The position numbers and the translations under genes are program-made. Positions 6,085 to 14,129 of a stretch of DNA of 14,181 bases are shown in pieces. Origin of the DNA: Treponema sp. GTDB taxonomy: Bacteria; Spirochaetota; Spirochaetia; Treponematales; Treponemataceae. The notes beneath the pieces were generated by a model. The model ran no database searches. It was not told where the DNA came from and saw only the letters and a program-made list of their open reading frames with translations. The stretch's first letter is position 1. Each line of letters starts with the position of its first letter. The DNA lies in contig JAEDFX010000061.1 of the NCBI GenBank assembly GCA_016297805.1, forward strand, positions 1 through 14,181, given 5' to 3'.

Positions 6085-7554
6085 ATGAAACATCTGCTTG
6101 CAACTCACAGTCTAAAAAAGACACTTCAATATTCATTTATGTTCCTGATTGGAATTATGATTATTCCAACTATTTATTCTATTGTAGTTACACAGGTTCA
6201 TACTCAACAATATGACAATATTATTACCAACGTAAGTAATGCCAACAGAATTAATCAGATAGCAAAAAATGATATTCCAAATGAATTGTGGGAAATTGTC
6301 TGCGGAAAACAGGAATACTTTTCTACAACTCCTTACACAATGGTTAAATCAATTTTCACCGGTCTTAATGAAATGCAGCATAATACAATTAATCAGGAAA
6401 ACAAACAGAAGCTGGATGTTGCATTCCGTACCTGCACTACTCTTCAGCGAAATATAGAAATGCTGGAAACTCAGATGAAGGAAGGCAGTACTGTAACTCA
6501 AAACGAGACTTTACTGGACGAAATAAGAACTATTTCTGCACTCTTTTCCGACATTATGCAGGATTTTATTCTTTCAGAAATTGAAAGTGCTAATGAAACA
6601 AATCTTTCCATAAAAAAATCTACTATAAATCTTACACTTTTGCAGATTATCATTGTTCTGTTTTCTTTTGCTATATGTTTGAACTCCTACTTCACAATTT
6701 CAAAATCAGTACGAAATCCTATTGCAGATATGGAAAAGCTTTCATCTGAAATTGCTCAGGGAAATCTTGCTGCACGAACTAATCTTCCAGAAACAGAAGA
6801 AATGATTCCCCTGGCTAAAAATATGAACCAGATGGCCGAGCAGATTGATATTCTCATTAAAAAGAATATAGAAGAGCAGAAAAATTTCCAGAAAGCCGAA
6901 ATGAAGGCTCTTCAGGCACAGATTACTCCTCACTTTTTGTACAACACTTTTGATACAATCATATGGCTGGCGGAACAGGAAGAAACCGAAGAGGTTGTAA
7001 AAATCACTAAGGCCTTCTCTAACTTTCTCCGAATTTCTCTTAGTCGTGGTCACGAATGGATTACAGTTGCGCAGGAATTGGACCATATACGCAATTATCT
7101 TACAATTCAGAAAATCCGTTATGCCGATATTTTGAACTATGAAATTAACGTAAACGAAGAACTGACAGAATTCAAAACAATCAAGTTAACCCTGCAGCCT
7201 CTTGTAGAAAATGCAATTTATCATGGAATAAAAAATAAACGTGGTCGCGGACATTTAAAAGTTACAGTTGATTACGCTGATGAGCAGAAGACATCTATAA
7301 GATTCCGTGTAAATGATGATGGTGCCGGGTTTACTGAAGAACGACTGGAAGAGGTTCAGAAGGAGCTGGAATCTGGTTCTGAGGATGCAGAAAAACTTTC
7401 TTCGGTTTACGGTCTTTACAACGTTCATAAAAAGCTTAAACTATATTATGGTGATAAAACTCAAGGTCTGCAGATTGAATCAGAACAAGGGAAAGGCAGT
7501 TCTATCAGTTTTGTAACCCCATGTATTTCAGAATACGGAGAGGAAGATGTATAG
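6085..7554 (+). CDS. LytS/YesM-type sensor histidine kinase
   Basis: This 489-residue inner-membrane kinase has transmembrane segments at about 16-36 and 181-205, enclosing a ~145-residue, mostly helical external region. A HAMP linker (about 200-255) ends in a coiled coil. The His_kinase domain carries the phospho-acceptor His283 in QITPHFLYN. The ATPase domain has the N box PLVENAIYHG (372-381, Asn376) and G box DDGAGF (411-416), followed by GLYNVHKKL. All catalytic motifs look intact. The external region has no recognisable ligand domain, fitting indirect sensing through the binding protein encoded immediately upstream (6-base gap). The start ATG at 6085 has only a distant AGGGGG (12 bases), so it may depend on coupling with the upstream gene. 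Its last 8 bases overlap the regulator gene. The family pairs with AraC-type regulators to control sugar importers. Confidence 0.93.
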   Translation: MKHLLATHSLKKTLQYSFMFLIGIMIIPTIYSIVVTQVHTQQYDNIITNVSNANRINQIAKNDIPNELWEIVCGKQEYFSTTPYTMVKSIFTGLNEMQHNTINQENKQKLDVAFRTCTTLQRNIEMLETQMKEGSTVTQNETLLDEIRTISALFSDIMQDFILSEIESANETNLSIKKSTINLTLLQIIIVLFSFAICLNSYFTISKSVRNPIADMEKLSSEIAQGNLAARTNLPETEEMIPLAKNMNQMAEQIDILIKKNIEEQKNFQKAEMKALQAQITPHFLYNTFDTIIWLAEQEETEEVVKITKAFSNFLRISLSRGHEWITVAQELDHIRNYLTIQKIRYADILNYEINVNEELTEFKTIKLTLQPLVENAIYHGIKNKRGRGHLKVTVDYADEQKTSIRFRVNDDGAGFTEERLEEVQKELESGSEDAEKLSSVYGLYNVHKKLKLYYGDKTQGLQIESEQGKGSSISFVTPCISEYGEEDV

Positions 7555-9130
7555 CGTTTTTTTAGTTGATGATGAACCAATTGTACTAGAAGGAATCCGC
7601 ACAAAAATTGACTGGGAAAGCTCTGGCTTTACATTTGCAGGCGAAGCTACCGACGGTGAAATTGCCCTTTCCATGATTCATGAAATTAAGCCTGATATTC
7701 TTATTACAGATATTAAAATGCCTTTTATGGATGGGCTTCAGCTGGCAAGCAGTATAAAAAAAACGCAGCCTTGGATTAAGATTATCATACTTTCAGGCCA
7801 TGATGAATTTGATTACGCCAAAAAGGCCATTTCTATTGGAATTGAAGACTATATTTTAAAGCCTTTTACATCAGAAGAAATCATTTCCAGCCTGCAGAAG
7901 GCTGCCGCACAAATTGATAAAGAACGAAAACAGCTTTCTGATATTACCCACATGAAAGAAGAACTAAAATCTTCCGAAAAGCTTATTCAGAAGGAATTTC
8001 TAAACAATCTGGTTCATAGTGCTGTTGATATGAGTACTGTTATGCAAAAAAGTACTGAAATGGGGCTGGATCTTATTTCCCGTTACTACAAAATCCTTAT
8101 AAGTAAAATCGAAAGCAAATCCGGGGACCTGCACGAACAGGAACAGGCCTGCTCTTTAATCAATTCTTACTCCTCTTCCTGGGAACAGACAAATACTTTT
8201 TTCCATCATAATAACTGGCTGATTTGTATCTGCAAGGGTTCGGCACAAAACGAACTGGAAGAAAACATTTACAGAATTGCAGAAACTATTGAACACATCG
8301 TTACTCAAAATAATGCATGTACTGTTATTACAGGAATTGGAAAAACTGTTGAACATCTTTCCTCAATCTCGGAATCTTATGAAGATGCGAAGAAAATCAT
8401 TCAGAATCATAATCTGGAAAATCAGACTAGAATTATTAGCACCGATGATATTCAAATTAATGATGATGGTTCGGCTTTATTGGAATTTAAAGAAAAAGAC
8501 CCTATGGTTGAACGACTGAAGTACGCCGTAAAAACTGATATTTCTGCAATTATTGATGAAAGCATGTCTTTGATTAACAGTAATCCTGGTCAGTTTCAGT
8601 TCTTTGCATCATACATTCTGGCCGATTTGATTTTTGCAGTTTCAAAATTAATTGAAAGTTTTGGTGGAAACATTAAGGAAATCAAACCAGAGATTCTTCA
8701 GCACAGTTTTATTGATTCTGCAGTTCAAAATGAAGAGCTTTTTATAAAGGAGCTGGAATCCATTCTTACCTTTGCATTGGAATATCGTGATTCAAAAATA
8801 ACCGGTAAATATGGTGATGTAATTTTAAAAGCAAAGAAATATATTGATGAAAACTATGCCGACCAGAACACAACTTTAACTACTGTTGCCGAGGTTGTTT
8901 GCCTTAGCCCAAATCATTTCAGTACAATCTTTTCTCAGGAATGCAAAACCACTTTCATAGAATACCTTACAAACGTGCGAATAGAAAACGCCAAACGTCT
9001 TATGAAACAAACCGATATGAAAGGTTACGATATTGCCTATGAATGCGGCTTCAGTGACCCACACTATTTCAGTTATATTTTTAAAAAAAATACTGGACTT
9101 TCACCAAGAGAATTCAAGGGTAGTTTATAA
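7547..9130 (+). CDS. YesN-type response regulator with AraC output domain
   Basis: This is a 527-residue cytoplasmic transcription regulator. The N-terminal receiver (1-~120) has acidic residues Asp8-Asp9, phospho-acceptor Asp55 (LITDIKMPFMDG), Ser83 and Lys105 (YILKPF), so all phosphorylation residues are present. A helical linker (about 120-150) leads into a ~270-residue central region typical of long YesN proteins. The last ~100 residues are an AraC/XylS double helix-turn-helix, with SPNHFSTIFSQE in the first motif and DIAYECGFSDPHYFSYIFKK in the second, ending GLSPREFKG. The ATG at 7547 lies within the kinase gene (ATGTATAG overlap), 6 bases after GGAG, giving tight coupling. It is the last gene before the convergent importer operon. 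AraC-type regulators bind direct repeats about 21 bases apart, and such repeats occur before the importer genes (14130-14181). Confidence 0.94.
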   Translation: MYSVFLVDDEPIVLEGIRTKIDWESSGFTFAGEATDGEIALSMIHEIKPDILITDIKMPFMDGLQLASSIKKTQPWIKIIILSGHDEFDYAKKAISIGIEDYILKPFTSEEIISSLQKAAAQIDKERKQLSDITHMKEELKSSEKLIQKEFLNNLVHSAVDMSTVMQKSTEMGLDLISRYYKILISKIESKSGDLHEQEQACSLINSYSSSWEQTNTFFHHNNWLICICKGSAQNELEENIYRIAETIEHIVTQNNACTVITGIGKTVEHLSSISESYEDAKKIIQNHNLENQTRIISTDDIQINDDGSALLEFKEKDPMVERLKYAVKTDISAIIDESMSLINSNPGQFQFFASYILADLIFAVSKLIESFGGNIKEIKPEILQHSFIDSAVQNEELFIKELESILTFALEYRDSKITGKYGDVILKAKKYIDENYADQNTTLTTVAEVVCLSPNHFSTIFSQECKTTFIEYLTNVRIENAKRLMKQTDMKGYDIAYECGFSDPHYFSYIFKKNTGLSPREFKGSL

Positions 9131-9182
9131 ATTTAATTCTATGTTTTGAACAGTATAACCGTCGGTACTGGTATGATTATTC

Positions 9183-9221
9183 AAAAAAAAGGAGATGTTT
9201 AATTTTTCATTAAACATCTCC
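9183..9221 (-). terminator. Strong intrinsic terminator of the importer operon
   Basis: Bases 9191-9203 and 9209-9221 form a perfect 13-bp stem (GGAGATGTTTAAT with its complement) around a 5-base loop. On the minus strand it is followed directly by eight Ts (9190-9183). It lies about 38 bases after the last importer gene. On the plus strand no T-run follows, so the convergent regulator gene (stop at 9130) has no obvious terminator of its own, though the hairpin may still stop read-through. Confidence 0.9.
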
Positions 9222-9258
9222 CAGTAAGGAGGTCAATTTCTTTTTTTACATATATTTA

Positions 9259-10320
9259 CTAAGCCGCAGCTGCACCTAATTTCTTTTTACGAGCAGACAA
9301 AATCAAGCTCTGTAAAAGGATGAAGAAACACAACATCAAACCAGTTGTAATCTTCTGCCACCATGGCTGTGTAAGTCCAGAAGCAATTACGATTGTGTTG
9401 ATTGTCTTAAGAGACATAACACCGAACAATGTTCCAACTACACTTCCTACACCACCAGTAAGCAATGTTCCACCGATGATTGAAGAAGCAATAGCTTCCA
9501 TTTCTGCACCATCAGCATTTGAAGCATTACCAGCACCTGTGTGAAGCAAGTAAACGAATCCTGCAATACCAGCCAACAATCCACAGATTACATAAGCCAT
9601 AAAGCGTGTTCTCTGAACGTTGATACCAAGCATCAAGGCACTTTCGCTGTTTCCACCAATAGCATAGAAGTTACGTCCTGTACGAGTCCATTTCAAAACA
9701 GCCCACATAATTATTACTACAAGAATTGCAACAAGAGCACCAATTTCAAGGTAAGCTGGAATGAAGTTTCCATTACGTGCATAAGTTCCTATGCCTGGAA
9801 CATTTATATAAGCATCCTTAAGATTAAGGAAAGTTTCGTTAGCTTTTACAGTAACTGGGTTTACAGAAACAATAGTTGTCATACCCTTTGCAAAGAACAT
9901 ACCTGCAAGTGTTACGATGAATGGCTGAATCTTAAGGTAAGAAATAAAGAAGCCCTGAACAATACCAAATGCAAGACCGATTGCAAGTGCAACAATCAAA
10001 GCTCCAAATACGCTTCCACCTTTGTTTTCAAGCATACAAACAGTTGTCATTGTAATAAGAGCAATCTGTCCACCAACCGAAATATCAATTCCACCAGAAA
10101 TCATTACAAGTGTAAGACCACAAGAAACGATGATAAGGTAAGCATTATTATTAAAAATATTAAAGAACTGCTGTGGGTTTAAGAATCCACCACCCCAGAT
10201 AATCATTGCGGCAACGTACATTACAACAAAAGTTGCAATTGTAATTGTCAAAAGCAATGCTGTGTTAGAAATAGGCTGTTTGAATTTCTTTGCAAAAAAT
10301 TCCTGAATTTTGTTACTCAT
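9259..10320 (-). CDS. yjfF: Sugar ABC importer permease, YjfF-like
   Basis: This 353-residue polytopic inner-membrane protein of the BPD_transp_2 (RbsC/AraH) family has about 8-10 hydrophobic segments. Family landmarks are LVMISGGIDISVGGQ near 80, QPFIVTLAGMFFAKG near 140, FYAIGGNSESALMLGI near 220 and EAIASSIIGGTLLTGGVG near 280. The wording of these stretches follows E. coli YjfF, one of two permeases of the galactofuranose importer YtfQRT-YjfF. It starts at ATG 10320, 9 bases after GGAGG, one base past the TAA of the partner permease gene, and ends in a run of alanines. It is the last gene of the importer operon and precedes the terminator. Two different permeases in one operon imply a heterodimeric channel, the YtfT/YjfF arrangement, rather than the RbsC homodimer. 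Confidence 0.9.
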   Translation of the reverse strand: MSNKIQEFFAKKFKQPISNTALLLTITIATFVVMYVAAMIIWGGGFLNPQQFFNIFNNNAYLIIVSCGLTLVMISGGIDISVGGQIALITMTTVCMLENKGGSVFGALIVALAIGLAFGIVQGFFISYLKIQPFIVTLAGMFFAKGMTTIVSVNPVTVKANETFLNLKDAYINVPGIGTYARNGNFIPAYLEIGALVAILVVIIMWAVLKWTRTGRNFYAIGGNSESALMLGINVQRTRFMAYVICGLLAGIAGFVYLLHTGAGNASNADGAEMEAIASSIIGGTLLTGGVGSVVGTLFGVMSLKTINTIVIASGLTQPWWQKITTGLMLCFFILLQSLILSARKKKLGAAAA

Positions 10321-10321
10321 A

Positions 10322-11398
10322 TTATTTAGCCTCCACTTTTGCAGTTTCTGCTGATTTTGCAGCGATGTTCTTTACAACTTTTCCAAACCATTCTTTAACA
10401 ACTGGTGAACCAACAACTACAATAATGATGATTACAATTGCTTTGTAAGCCTTAATATCTGTAGAAGAAACCTTCATTGCATACAAAGTTGTTGTAAGTG
10501 CCTGGATAATGTAAGCACCAAGAATTGAACCAGAAAGCTTAAATTTACCACCGCCAAGTGAGTTACCACCAATTGCAACAGCAAGGATAGCATCCATTTC
10601 AATATCCAAAAGAATCTTTTCGTGGTTGATAAGACCAATTCGACAAACGTTCATAGAACCTGCCAAAGCAACACAGATACCAAGTACTACGAAAACAATC
10701 ATCTTCATAAATACTGGATTAATACCGTTCTGCTTTGAAGCTCTTTCATTAATACCAACAGCCTGAATATAAAGACCAAGTGTTGATTTTTTCAAAAGAA
10801 CATTAATAAGAACAACAAACAGAATAACAATCAAGATTGGGCTAGGAATTGCAATACCAGGAATGAATCCGCCTAAGTATCCTAAAAGATTGCTTTCTAC
10901 GTTTGGAGTAGCACCACCATTAATCCAATAGGCAATTGGACGACCTGCAGTAAACAGAATCAAAGAAGCAATCATTGGCTGAATGTTGAACTTAGCAATA
11001 AGCAAACCGTTGAACAAACAGAAGATTGTAGCAACACAGCAGGCAACAAGAACTGCAAGCAAAATTAAAGGAACTGTGATTGTATTAGCACGAAGAATTT
11101 TTACAAATACAGAACCTGCAATAGCAGCACAAGCACCTACGGAAATATCCTGTCCTTTTGTAGCCGATGTAACCAAAGTCATACCGATTGCAAGAATTAC
11201 AAGTTCCGAAGCACCATTCAAAATACTGATTAAGTTACCAGTAAGAACTTTATTTCCAAGGTTATTTGTTCTAATTCCAATAGAGAAGAAACTAGGATCT
11301 CTAATCAAATTGAAAATAACAAGGATAAGTAAAGCAATAATAGGAATAATTAACTGTGATGATGCTAATTTCTTAAGTTTATCTTTTAATGAATCCAT
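10322..11398 (-). CDS. ytfT: Sugar ABC importer permease, YtfT-like
   Basis: This 358-residue BPD_transp_2 family inner-membrane permease has a cytoplasmic N-terminus (MDSLKDKLKKL) and about 9-10 hydrophobic segments. Typical stretches are LAIGMTLVTSATKGQDISVGA (the substrate-path loop), QPMIASLILFTAGRPIAYW, IQAVGINERASKQNGI and EMDAILAVAIGGNSLGGG, all close to E. coli YtfT. Compared with most relatives, the conserved GG(I/V)DLSVG loop reads KGQDISVG, a Gly-to-Gln change that could affect the pathway. Start choice: the frame extends to a TTG at 11416 inside the ATPase gene, but the ATG at 11398 has GGAGG 8 bases upstream and follows the ATPase stop by one base, so it is preferred. It forms the permease pair with the YjfF-like protein. 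Confidence 0.9.
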   Translation of the reverse strand: MDSLKDKLKKLASSQLIIPIIALLILVIFNLIRDPSFFSIGIRTNNLGNKVLTGNLISILNGASELVILAIGMTLVTSATKGQDISVGACAAIAGSVFVKILRANTITVPLILLAVLVACCVATIFCLFNGLLIAKFNIQPMIASLILFTAGRPIAYWINGGATPNVESNLLGYLGGFIPGIAIPSPILIVILFVVLINVLLKKSTLGLYIQAVGINERASKQNGINPVFMKMIVFVVLGICVALAGSMNVCRIGLINHEKILLDIEMDAILAVAIGGNSLGGGKFKLSGSILGAYIIQALTTTLYAMKVSSTDIKAYKAIVIIIIVVVGSPVVKEWFGKVVKNIAAKSAETAKVEAK

Positions 11399-11399
11399 C

Positions 11400-12905
11400 T
11401 TATTTTCCTCCAGCAATAGTTTTCATGATGCAGTCCTGAGTTAACTGTTCATCCTTCAATTCGCCTACAATGTTTCTGTCTTTCATAACTACAAGACGAG
11501 TACATACGTTAAGCATTTCCTGAATTTCAGATGAAATAAATGTTACTGCAACACCTTCTTTAGAAAGCTTCAATACCTGCTTCTGGATTTCTGTTTTTGT
11601 ACCAACGTCAATACCACGAGTTGGTTCATCCAAAATCAAATACTGTGGATGTGTAAGAAGCCAGCGTGCAAGAATAACCTTCTGCTGATTACCACCAGAA
11701 AGTGCCTTAATTGGAGTTTCCTGAGAAGCTGTTTTAACCTGAAGAAGTTTAATATATTCATCAGCAATTTTTTCTGCTTCTGCTTTCTTGAAAGGTTTCC
11801 AGAATCCCCGCAATACCTGCTGAGCCAAAATCAAATTGTCTCTAACAGAAAGATCCTGAATAATACCATCTCCTTTACGGTCTTCTGGAAGATATCCAAT
11901 ACCGTGTTCCATGGCATCCTTTGGCTTTGTAATTTTTACGTCTTTACCATTCATCTTTACTTTACCGCCAGTTACACGGTCTGCAGCAAAGATTGCACGT
12001 ACACTTTCTGAACGTCCAGAACCCAAAAGTCCAGTAAATCCGTTTACTTCACCCTTGTTGATTGCAAATTCAAAAGGTTTTACACCTTCAACACTAGAAA
12101 GTCCTTCTGCTTCGTAAACAACTTCAACTTTTCCAGAGTACTTACCACGTTCTTCACGCAATCTGGAAATATCATCAATAGCTTTACCCAACATAGCAGA
12201 AACAAGTTCTACCTGTGGCATATCTTTTATTTCATATTCACCAACCAATTCACCATTACGAAGAACAGTAATTCGGTCACAAATCTCATATACCTGATCA
12301 AGGAAGTGTGTAATAAAGATGATTCCAACACCACGAGATTTAAGGTCACGCATCAATTTAAACAAGAGTGCAACTTCTCGTTCATCCAAAGAAGATGTAG
12401 GTTCATCCAAAATGAGGACTTTACAGTCCATGTCTACTGCACGAGCAATAGCAACCATCTGCTGAACAGCAAGTGAACAAGTTCCCAACTGCTGAGCAGC
12501 TTTTGCAGGAATGTTTAATTTCTGCAAGATTTCATCGGCTTTCTTTTCCTGAGCCTTCCAGTTGATAAATTTGTAGTTTCCACGTCCAATATACATGTTT
12601 TCTGCTACAGTCAAATTTGGACAAAGAGTAATTTCCTGATATACAGTACTAATACCCAAATTCTGAGCATCCTGTGGAGAACGAATTGAAACTGGGTCTG
12701 ATTTTCCGTCAATTCTGATTTCACCAGAATCTTTTTCATAAACACCAGTCAAACATTTTACAAGAGTTGATTTACCAGCTCCGTTTTCACCCATCAACGC
12801 ATGAACTTCGCCCTTACGGAGAGTAAAGTCTACATTCTGAAGAGCTTTTACTCCAGGGAACTCTTTGTAAATTCCACGCATGGTTAAAACAACATTATTT
12901 TCCAT
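11400..12905 (-). CDS. ytfR: Sugar ABC importer ATPase with two nucleotide-binding domains, YtfR-like
   Basis: This 501-residue cytoplasmic protein has the normal length for the RbsA/XylG/YtfR group, with two fused ABC domains. Domain 1 has Walker A GENGAGKST (39-47), a signature CSLAVQQMVAIARA and Walker B VLILDEPTSSLDE. Domain 2 has the degenerate Walker A of the family (GLLGSGRSE, ~292-300), a canonical LSGGNQQKVILARWL and LILDEPTRGIDVGTK. One full and one degenerate ATP site is normal here. The ATG at 12905 is preceded by only a weak AGG (9 bases). It follows a 125-base gap that contains a strong hairpin (12957-13002), so this gene is probably expressed at a lower level than the binding protein. 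It is followed by the YtfT-like gene after one base. Confidence 0.95.
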   Translation of the reverse strand: MENNVVLTMRGIYKEFPGVKALQNVDFTLRKGEVHALMGENGAGKSTLVKCLTGVYEKDSGEIRIDGKSDPVSIRSPQDAQNLGISTVYQEITLCPNLTVAENMYIGRGNYKFINWKAQEKKADEILQKLNIPAKAAQQLGTCSLAVQQMVAIARAVDMDCKVLILDEPTSSLDEREVALLFKLMRDLKSRGVGIIFITHFLDQVYEICDRITVLRNGELVGEYEIKDMPQVELVSAMLGKAIDDISRLREERGKYSGKVEVVYEAEGLSSVEGVKPFEFAINKGEVNGFTGLLGSGRSESVRAIFAADRVTGGKVKMNGKDVKITKPKDAMEHGIGYLPEDRKGDGIIQDLSVRDNLILAQQVLRGFWKPFKKAEAEKIADEYIKLLQVKTASQETPIKALSGGNQQKVILARWLLTHPQYLILDEPTRGIDVGTKTEIQKQVLKLSKEGVAVTFISSEIQEMLNVCTRLVVMKDRNIVGELKDEQLTQDCIMKTIAGGK

Positions 12906-12956
12906 TTCTATTTACCTGTGTAAGAGCACCAATCAAAGCGCTCGTTGTTTTCTTTC

Positions 12957-13002
12957 AAAAAAAATGCGGTGCAAAACATAGTTTTTATATTTTACACCGC
13001 AT
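12957..13002 (-). terminator. Intra-operon terminator/attenuator between binding-protein and ATPase genes
   Basis: Bases 12964-12976 pair with 12990-13002 through 13 pairs (one G-U), with a 13-base loop. On the minus strand a T-tract follows (12963-12957). It lies 28 bases after the binding-protein stop codon and 52 bases before the ATPase start. Such partial terminators commonly keep binding protein in molar excess over the membrane complex, and they protect the upstream mRNA from 3' decay. No separate promoter for the ATPase gene is evident in the remaining 50 bases. Confidence 0.85.
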
Positions 13003-13030
13003 CCAGACGCCTTAGATGGCGCTTTACAAA

Positions 13031-13999
13031 TTAGTCACCAAGACCGTAAGTATCGATATCAGCATCTGTAAGTTTCTTTGCATCGAAACCTTTTTCTTCA
13101 GAGATAACTTTCTTTGAAGGAACTTTTCCAGATTTAATCATACCTTCGATTACAGCAGCCTGGAATGGTGAACACTGTCCATCATAGTTCCAGTTTCCAG
13201 CTTTAAGTTCACGGAGAGCCCATTTGTTACAGTCGAATCCCATAATAATTACATCACCCTTAACACCGTGTGTAATACCTGCTTCATCAAGAGCTGCTAC
13301 AGCACCTTTAGCCATACCATCATTTTCAGCGTATATAACATTGAATTTTTCACCAGAGTTGATTACAGATTCAACGATTTTCTTAGCTTCTGCTTCGTCC
13401 CATGTAGCTGTCTGCTGAACAACTTTTTTCATTGTTCCTTTTGCAAATTCTGCATCAAGAGCAGCTGTACGACCAATCTGAGCATCTGAACCCATAGCAC
13501 CCTGGATATGGATTACATTGTATTCTTTCAAGTTCTGAGCTTTCAACCAAGCAACAGCTGTGTCACCCTGGTTAGCCATGTCTGATACAACAGCAGCTTC
13601 ATAAAGATCTTCAGAAACGTTGATCATACGGTCAAACAAGAATACTTTGATTCCTGCACGTTTTGCATTTTTGAGAACTGAATCCCAACCATCTGTAGCA
13701 GCTGCAGAAAGGAGAATGTAATCTACACCTTCTGTAATGAACTGAGAAGCAGCGTTGAGCTGTTCATCATTCTTCAAGCTGTAATATGTTTTTACTTCGT
13801 ATCCGTTAGCCTTTGAGAATACAGTTTCCATGTCTTTTACGTTAGCAGCACGGTATCCTGATTCTGAAGGTGGGTTGTTGATAATACCAACTTTAATAGC
13901 GTCAGCTTTCTTTGATTTTTTTGATTTTTTTGCCTTTGGTGCAGCAAACAAACAAGTTACACACATAAGTGCAGCAATAATAGTTACTAATTTTTTCAT
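13031..13999 (-). CDS. Periplasmic sugar-binding protein of the ABC importer
   Basis: This 322-residue PBP type 1 sugar-binding protein begins with a signal peptide (MKKLVTIIAALMCVTCLFA, probable cleavage near residue 19-20). Two cysteines occur in the hydrophobic stretch, but neither sits in a convincing lipobox. A lysine-rich linker (22-31, KAKKSKKSKK) follows, and the ligand fold starts at about 34 (AIKVGIINNPPSESGYR). Conserved ligand-site positions are ESGYR at 46-50, Asp123-Arg124 (LFDRMIN), Glu225-Asn226-Asp227 and Asp256 (MGFDCN). It is clearly homologous to but divergent from the sensor protein at 5062 (for example GIINNPP in place of GFSQIG). It is the first gene of the importer operon, with AAGGAGG 9 bases before its ATG, the strongest ribosome site of the operon. 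Expression is probably activated by the neighbouring AraC-type regulator. The ligand is unknown. Confidence 0.92.
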   Translation of the reverse strand: MKKLVTIIAALMCVTCLFAAPKAKKSKKSKKADAIKVGIINNPPSESGYRAANVKDMETVFSKANGYEVKTYYSLKNDEQLNAASQFITEGVDYILLSAAATDGWDSVLKNAKRAGIKVFLFDRMINVSEDLYEAAVVSDMANQGDTAVAWLKAQNLKEYNVIHIQGAMGSDAQIGRTAALDAEFAKGTMKKVVQQTATWDEAEAKKIVESVINSGEKFNVIYAENDGMAKGAVAALDEAGITHGVKGDVIIMGFDCNKWALRELKAGNWNYDGQCSPFQAAVIEGMIKSGKVPSKKVISEEKGFDAKKLTDADIDTYGLGD

Positions 14000-14100
14000 C
14001 TAATTTTTCCTCCTTATAGATGTCTTTTTCTAACTGTGTACATCTTATAACGGGAGAAGCTAGATTTGAATGCAAATTTTTTGGTAAATCGATTGAGATT

Positions 14101-14126
14101 TTTATGATTTTTTTCAACAAATTATA
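14101..14126 (-). promoter_or_regulatory. Candidate -10 elements of the importer operon
   Basis: Two -10-like boxes lie on the minus strand after the 21-base repeats. TATAAT (14126-14121) has a poor -35 (ATTTGT at 17 bases). CATAAA (14106-14101) has no -35 (GATTAT at 17 bases). If the second is used, the nearest 10-base repeat covers roughly -36 to -45, the usual activator position for AraC-family proteins. The leader before the ATG at 13999 would then be about 95 bases. A third weak box, TATAAG (14049-14044), cannot be excluded. Confidence 0.4.
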
Positions 14127-14129
14127 ATC

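Noticed and set aside
9140..9180. Search for a plus-strand terminator after the response regulator
   Set aside because: ACC/GGT triplets around 9158-9172 form no stable stem. No terminator specific to the sensory operon is visible before the convergent one.
9541..10182. 213-codon plus-strand open frame opposite the YjfF-like permease gene
   Set aside because: It is an antisense shadow of a well-supported permease, with a low-complexity Asn/Lys/Ser/Cys-rich translation and no recognisable domain.
11399..11416. TTG start extending the YtfT-like permease into the ATPase gene
   Set aside because: The ATG at 11398 has GGAGG at good spacing, and that GGAGG lies within the extension.
13007..13022. 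Small hairpin (CGCC..GGCG) just before the intra-operon terminator
   Set aside because: Four or five base pairs without a T-tract are too weak to call as a terminator of its own.
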